Source: Spirochaetales bacterium
GTDB lineage: Bacteria > Spirochaetota > Spirochaetia > Treponematales > UBA12059
Direction of reading: 5' to 3'
NCBI GenBank assembly: GCA_004525355.1
Contig: SPCK01000052.1
Span: 1 to 9,872, forward strand
Length of the DNA: 9,872 nt
Shown here piece by piece: positions 5,799 to 9,872 of the stretch; positions within the stretch are counted from its first letter, which is position 1; every line of letters starts with the position of its first letter. A program made the translations under genes and the position numbers. The notes under the pieces are model-generated. The model was given only the letters and a program-made list of their open reading frames with translations, had not been told where the DNA came from and did not search any database.

Positions 5799-8700
5799 GC
5801 TTGTATTCCTTTTTCGTCGGCAAGCATGGCCTTGACCTGCTTGCGGGAAAGGCCGGCGGCCAGACGGTCGCGGCGCGAATCGGCCCTGGCCTTGCGTTCG
5901 TCTGCCCTGCGGTTGAAGATGGCGTAGATGACCGGCATAAGGAAGAGGGTCATCAGGGTACCGAAGGACAGGCCGCCGAGGACGGACTTGCCGATAGGCG
6001 CTACCAGTTCGGAGCCTTCTCCGGGGAAGAAGGCCATGGGCACCAGGGCGAGCACCGTGGTCAGGGTGGTCATCAGAATGGGACGCAGCCGGTTTCCGGC
6101 TGCCGCTATGCAGGCTTCGTTCAAGCCGAGCCCTCGCCTGCGCAGCAGGTTGGTGTAGTCGACCAGCACGATGCCGTTGTTGACGATGACGCCGACCAGC
6201 ACGATAAGCCCCACGGCGGTAAGGATATTCAAGGTTTCGCCCGTCAGGAAGTATATCCACACCACCCCCACGAAGGACAGCGGCACGGTGAAGAGGATGA
6301 TGAATGGATCCAGGAAGGATTCAAATTGGCTGGCCATGACGCCGAAGACGAGGAACACGGCCACCAGCATGATCAGGGCGAACTTGACGCCGTAGTCCAG
6401 GAACTCCTGGTAGTCGCCGGCGTATTCGATAACCACATCATCCTCGGCCGGTATCTCCGCGGCTATCAAGGCGCGGATCTTGGTCTCCACCCGGTCGATG
6501 GGCGTGCCAGGGGTGATGCCCGCCGTCACGTGGACGACGCGGCTCTGGTTTTCCCGCTTGATGTCTATAGGGCCGGTGGTCTTTTCGTAGCTGGCGAAGC
6601 TGGACAGGGGTATGCGCTGGCCCATGGGATTGATGACGAAGATGCGGTCCAAGGCGGGCAATTCGCTGCGGTCCTGTTCGGACAGTATAACCAGCACGTC
6701 GTATTCCATGCCGCCGCTGCGGTACTTGGTCGCGGCTATGCCATCCACGGCGGCCTTGATCTCCTGCCCGACGTTGTACACGTTCAGCCCCAATGAATAC
6801 AGCCGCTCGCGGTCCACGCGCAGCTCTATTTGCGGCAGGCCGTCCTTCAAGTCCACGGTCGGTTCGGTAGCCTCGGGCACGCCTTCCCGTATCAGCTTGG
6901 CTATGCGCTCGGCGAGAGCCTTGCCCTTGGCGAGGTCCTCGGTTTTTATGAGGATATCCACGGGGCTGCCGCCCATGCCGCCTCCTCCCATGGCGCCGCC
7001 GCTGCTGAAGGAGAATACGACGCCGGGGAAGCTGTTGAAATAGCCGCGGAGTATGGCCGTGATCTCATCGGCGGACTGAGTGCGTTCCTTGAAGTCAGGC
7101 AGGGTGATCTGGAGCGTCCCGCGGTGGCTGCTGGTGCCGCCGCCGAGGCCGAAGAAGCCGCGTTGGCCGGCGTTGACCACCAAGCGCTTGTAGCTGCCTA
7201 CCTCCCGCTCCACGATCTGTTCCAGCCGCCTGAGTACGGCTTCCGTCTCCGCCAGGGGGCTGCCGATGGGCAATTCCGCGGTGATGCGTACGGAGTCTGT
7301 AGCCTGCGCGGGCATGAAGATGAAGCCGATGCGCGGCACCAAGGCAAGGCTGCCGCCTAGAACCGCGACTATGACCAGTATGGTGATGAGCTTATGCTTG
7401 AGTACGCCGGCCACGGCTCGCCGGTAGGCTTCGTCCAGGCCGGTGAAGCCTTTCTCGAAGAACGCGTCCAGTTTTGCCAGCATGCCGCGGAGCGGTTTTT
7501 GCTTACGGGTGGTAACGGGCAGGTAGTGGCTCGCGAGCACGGGTATGAGCAGCATGGCCACCGCGAGGGAGGTTATCAGCGAGATGACCACGGTGAAGGC
7601 CAGCCCGGCGAACAATTCGCCTATAAGCTCAAGCTGGCCTTGGAACATCACCAAGGGGGCGAATACGCATATGGTGGTCAGGGTCGACGCGACGATAGCG
7701 TTGATCATTTCCTGGCTGCCCAGTATGGCCGAGGCCGTCAACTTGGTGCCCTTCTCCCGGTAGCGGTAAATGTTCTCCAATATCACGATGGAGTTGTCGA
7801 CCAACATGCCCACGCCCAAGGCCAGGCCGGCCAGCGTCATCACGTTCAGGGTCAGGCCCCAGAAATACATGAGCATCAAGGTGAATAGCAGCGAAATTGG
7901 TATGGTTATGCCTATGATCAGGGTAGGCTTGGCGGAGCGAAGGAAGAGGAACAACACGACGATGGCCAGCAGCGCGCCGGTGACGGCGCTCGATGACACC
8001 TGGTTTATCGAGTTCTGGATAATGTCCGTGGTATTGAAGATCTCGGTTATGGAAATGCCTTGAGGCACTTCAAGTGCGATGCGCTCAAGCCGCGCGCGTA
8101 GAGCGTTCGCCGTTTGCACGGAATTCTTGCCGCTCTGCTTCTGTACGGTAATCTGCACCGCCGGCATGCCATTCACGAAGACCAGGCTGTCATCGTCGCG
8201 GTAGCCCTCGAAGACGTCGGCCACGTCGCGTAGCCGCACCGTCCGGGCTAGCTCGGTTTGGCCCCCGGCCATGCCGCCGCCCTTATAGGCGATGACGGTG
8301 GCTTTTATCTCATCCAAGGACCGGAACTCGCCGGCGGTGGTCAGGATGTACGAAAGGCCACCGTCTATTATGGAGCCTGCCGATACCTGGGCGTTCTGTC
8401 CGCGCAGCATGCCGACTATCTGGGTAACCGTTAAGCCGTAGGCTTCCAGTCGGTTCTGGGGTATCTCCACCCGTATTACCTTCTGGCGGCCGCCGGATAC
8501 CGAGGCCAGCGCTACGCCGGGCACCTGTTCGATCCGGGGCAGGATGGTGTTCTCGGCAATCTCGCGGAGCTCTTCGGGAGTGCGGTTGCCTGTTACCATC
8601 AGGCCCATGATGGGCATCATCGACGGGTCAAACTTGAAGATAAGCGGCGTGCTGGAGCCGTCGGGCAGGAAGCGCTTGACCAGCTCCATGTTGTCCCGTA

Positions 8701-9022
8701 CCGAATTGGATGCGTCGGCCATATCGGTGCCGTAGGTAAACTCCAACATGACCATGCTGGAACCTTTAGACGACGTGGAGGTGATCTTCTTGAGGCTGGA
8801 CACGTTGGATAAGGTGCCTTCGAGCGGCCGCGTTATGGACCGCTCTACCTCTTCGGGGCCGGCGCCTTCGTAGTTGGTGAAGACTATCAAGATGGGCGGC
8901 TCGATCTCGGGGTAGAGATCCACCGGCAAGTTGGCGGTCGCGAATAGGCCAAGACCCATGAGCAGGGCGAAAGCTATGAATATTGTGGTCGGTCTGCCGA
9001 CCACCGTTTTGGTTAGGCTCAT
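5795..9022 (-). CDS. RND efflux permease, HAE1/AcrB-like
   Basis: This 1075-residue inner-membrane pump has the duplicated RND layout. One helix lies at about 12-30, then a periplasmic porter region with FxNYEGAGPEEVE at 48-60. Helices 2-6 lie at about 345-500, the second porter region at about 565-870, and helices 8-12 at about 878-1036. Helix 4 carries GMLVDNSIVILEN (404-416) and helix 10 GVIVNNGIVLVDY (944-956). In AcrB the corresponding residues are Asp407, Asp408 and Lys940; here only the first Asp (409) is kept, with Asn410 and Asn948 in the other positions. Gly-rich loops occur at 622-629 and 674-685. The start at 9022 has AGGAAG upstream, and the gene begins 13 bp after the fusion-protein stop. 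It probably exports drugs, lipids or other hydrophobic compounds using an ion gradient; the substrate cannot be read from sequence. Confidence 0.93.
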   Translation of the reverse strand: MSLTKTVVGRPTTIFIAFALLMGLGLFATANLPVDLYPEIEPPILIVFTNYEGAGPEEVERSITRPLEGTLSNVSSLKKITSTSSKGSSMVMLEFTYGTDMADASNSVRDNMELVKRFLPDGSSTPLIFKFDPSMMPIMGLMVTGNRTPEELREIAENTILPRIEQVPGVALASVSGGRQKVIRVEIPQNRLEAYGLTVTQIVGMLRGQNAQVSAGSIIDGGLSYILTTAGEFRSLDEIKATVIAYKGGGMAGGQTELARTVRLRDVADVFEGYRDDDSLVFVNGMPAVQITVQKQSGKNSVQTANALRARLERIALEVPQGISITEIFNTTDIIQNSINQVSSSAVTGALLAIVVLFLFLRSAKPTLIIGITIPISLLFTLMLMYFWGLTLNVMTLAGLALGVGMLVDNSIVILENIYRYREKGTKLTASAILGSQEMINAIVASTLTTICVFAPLVMFQGQLELIGELFAGLAFTVVISLITSLAVAMLLIPVLASHYLPVTTRKQKPLRGMLAKLDAFFEKGFTGLDEAYRRAVAGVLKHKLITILVIVAVLGGSLALVPRIGFIFMPAQATDSVRITAELPIGSPLAETEAVLRRLEQIVEREVGSYKRLVVNAGQRGFFGLGGGTSSHRGTLQITLPDFKERTQSADEITAILRGYFNSFPGVVFSFSSGGAMGGGGMGGSPVDILIKTEDLAKGKALAERIAKLIREGVPEATEPTVDLKDGLPQIELRVDRERLYSLGLNVYNVGQEIKAAVDGIAATKYRSGGMEYDVLVILSEQDRSELPALDRIFVINPMGQRIPLSSFASYEKTTGPIDIKRENQSRVVHVTAGITPGTPIDRVETKIRALIAAEIPAEDDVVIEYAGDYQEFLDYGVKFALIMLVAVFLVFGVMASQFESFLDPFIILFTVPLSFVGVVWIYFLTGETLNILTAVGLIVLVGVIVNNGIVLVDYTNLLRRRGLGLNEACIAAAGNRLRPILMTTLTTVLALVPMAFFPGEGSELVAPIGKSVLGGLSFGTLMTLFLMPVIYAIFNRRADERKARADSRRDRLAAGLSRKQVKAMLADEKGIQA

Positions 9023-9035
9023 CGTATGCTTCCTG

Positions 9036-9872
9036 TCAGTCCGCGACGGGTAGGGGGGCCAAGCGCTCGACCACGTTTACCGCAGATCCGTCCTCGAGGA
9101 GGGTCTGGCCCCTCACGACGATTTCCTCGCCGGCCTTGAGCCCTTCGCGGATTTCCAATTTGTCGTCTATGAGTATTCCCGGTATGACGAGGCGCCTGCG
9201 GGCCAAGGTCCTGTCGGGGTTCTGGGGGTCTGGCTCCAGCGCGAAGACGTAGCTCTCGCCGAAGCGGCGGACCACGGCGTTGGCCGGGATCTTGACGATG
9301 TCCGGCTTGTCTTGGGTGATCACCTTAATCTTGGCGAACATGCCGGCTTTGATCGAAGAGTCGGGGCTCGTGAGTTTGAGGCGTATCTCCATGGTTCTCG
9401 ACGCGGGATCGAGTACCGGGCTCAGCTCGCTTACCGTGGCCGTGTAGCGCCTGCCAGGGTACGCATCGAGGCTTACTTCGGCCTGCAGGCCGATCCGTAC
9501 TTTCGACACGAAACGTTCAGCCACGTAGGTGCGCAGTTCCATCCCCTCGGTGCGGCTGAGCCTTGCTACGGGAACGGCCTGGCTTATGGTCATGCCCAAC
9601 TGGGCGGGAAGCGCGACGACGGTGCCTGCTATGGGAGCCTTGGCTACGCCGGGGATGAAGGTCATGCCCGGCCGCGAGGGGTCTATCTCGGCCAGGGGAT
9701 CGTCCTTCCGCACCCGATCGCCAATGGATACATACAGCTTGGTAACCTTGCCGGCCACGTCCGAATAGGCGTCTACGGTGGAACTGGAGACTATGTCGCC
9801 AGAGAACAGGAGGTACTCGCGAATCTGCCCTCGGGTCGCGGTGGTAGTGTTCACGGCGAATTCCATTCCCGC
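9036..9872 (-). CDS. RND periplasmic adaptor (membrane fusion protein), 5' end outside window
   Basis: The frame is open to the right edge of the window (Ala and Gly codons precede the Met at 9866). The true start and the expected signal or lipoprotein sequence are therefore missing; 276 residues after that Met are visible. Two lipoyl half-motifs are seen at about 33-62 (SDVAGKVTKLYVSIGDRV...) and 75-104 (AKAPIAGTVVALPAQLG...). They are joined by only about 12 residues rather than the long alpha-helical hairpin of AcrA. A beta-barrel domain follows at about 110-185 (SPVLDPASRTMEIRL, GMFAKIKV), then a membrane-proximal domain at 190-268 (IPANAVV, LKAGEEIVVRGQ). In the periplasm it would link the permease to an outer-membrane channel. 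It is the first visible gene of the operon; an outer-membrane factor or regulator may lie further right. Confidence 0.9.
   Translation of the reverse strand, partial: AGMEFAVNTTTATRGQIREYLLFSGDIVSSSTVDAYSDVAGKVTKLYVSIGDRVRKDDPLAEIDPSRPGMTFIPGVAKAPIAGTVVALPAQLGMTISQAVPVARLSRTEGMELRTYVAERFVSKVRIGLQAEVSLDAYPGRRYTATVSELSPVLDPASRTMEIRLKLTSPDSSIKAGMFAKIKVITQDKPDIVKIPANAVVRRFGESYVFALEPDPQNPDRTLARRRLVIPGILIDDKLEIREGLKAGEEIVVRGQTLLEDGSAVNVVERLAPLPVAD

Noticed and set aside
5801..7888. Long rightward frames rich in His, Gly, Gln and Asp opposite the RND permease
   Set aside because: They are antisense shadows of the leftward permease gene, which has full family resemblance over its whole length.

Overview
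The window reads as a piece of a diderm bacterial chromosome, most likely a spirochaete or a relative. That is an inference from the style of the RND permease, its PG0541-type partner and the xylose isomerase remnant, not from a marker gene. It contains an outer-membrane patatin autotransporter and an RND efflux operon, both of which need a Gram-negative envelope. No rRNA, tRNA, CRISPR array, transposase or integrase was seen.

Left part (1-5295). The window opens with a tandem array of a 127-bp GC-rich unit (three copies plus a stub, 1-403) that can fold into a strong hairpin. Next come a leftward gene for a two-helix membrane protein (419-673), a rightward patatin-like phospholipase with a C-terminal POTRA and barrel (1082-3325), and, convergent with it, a Crp/Fnr-type regulator (3332-4063). 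A rightward series of very small genes follows: a charged helical protein (4327-4515), a Thivi_2564-type two-helix membrane protein (4637-4828) and a 20-residue hydrophobic peptide (5060-5122). Three 16-bp dyads of the form TGTRC-N6-GYACA lie upstream of three of these small-gene units, at 844-859, 4248-4263 and 4907-4922. The 5-6-5 spacing is that of Crp/Fnr operators. The proposal is that the regulator at 3332-4063 controls a local regulon of small envelope or stress proteins, possibly including the patatin.

Boundary. A 32-bp piece of the left repeat array, identical to part of its third unit, recurs in the same orientation at 5264-5295. It runs directly into a decayed 3' fragment of xylose isomerase (5291-5536). 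The small-gene region is therefore bracketed by direct repeats and abuts a broken housekeeping gene, as expected for an inserted or rearranged island.

Right part (5526-9872, leftward). A tripartite efflux operon reads from the right edge inward: a membrane fusion protein (5' end beyond the window), an HAE1-like RND permease of 1075 residues, and a 90-residue PG0541-type PII-like protein whose ATG overlaps the permease stop codon. The permease lacks two of the usual charged proton-relay residues, and the fusion protein appears to lack the long alpha-hairpin.
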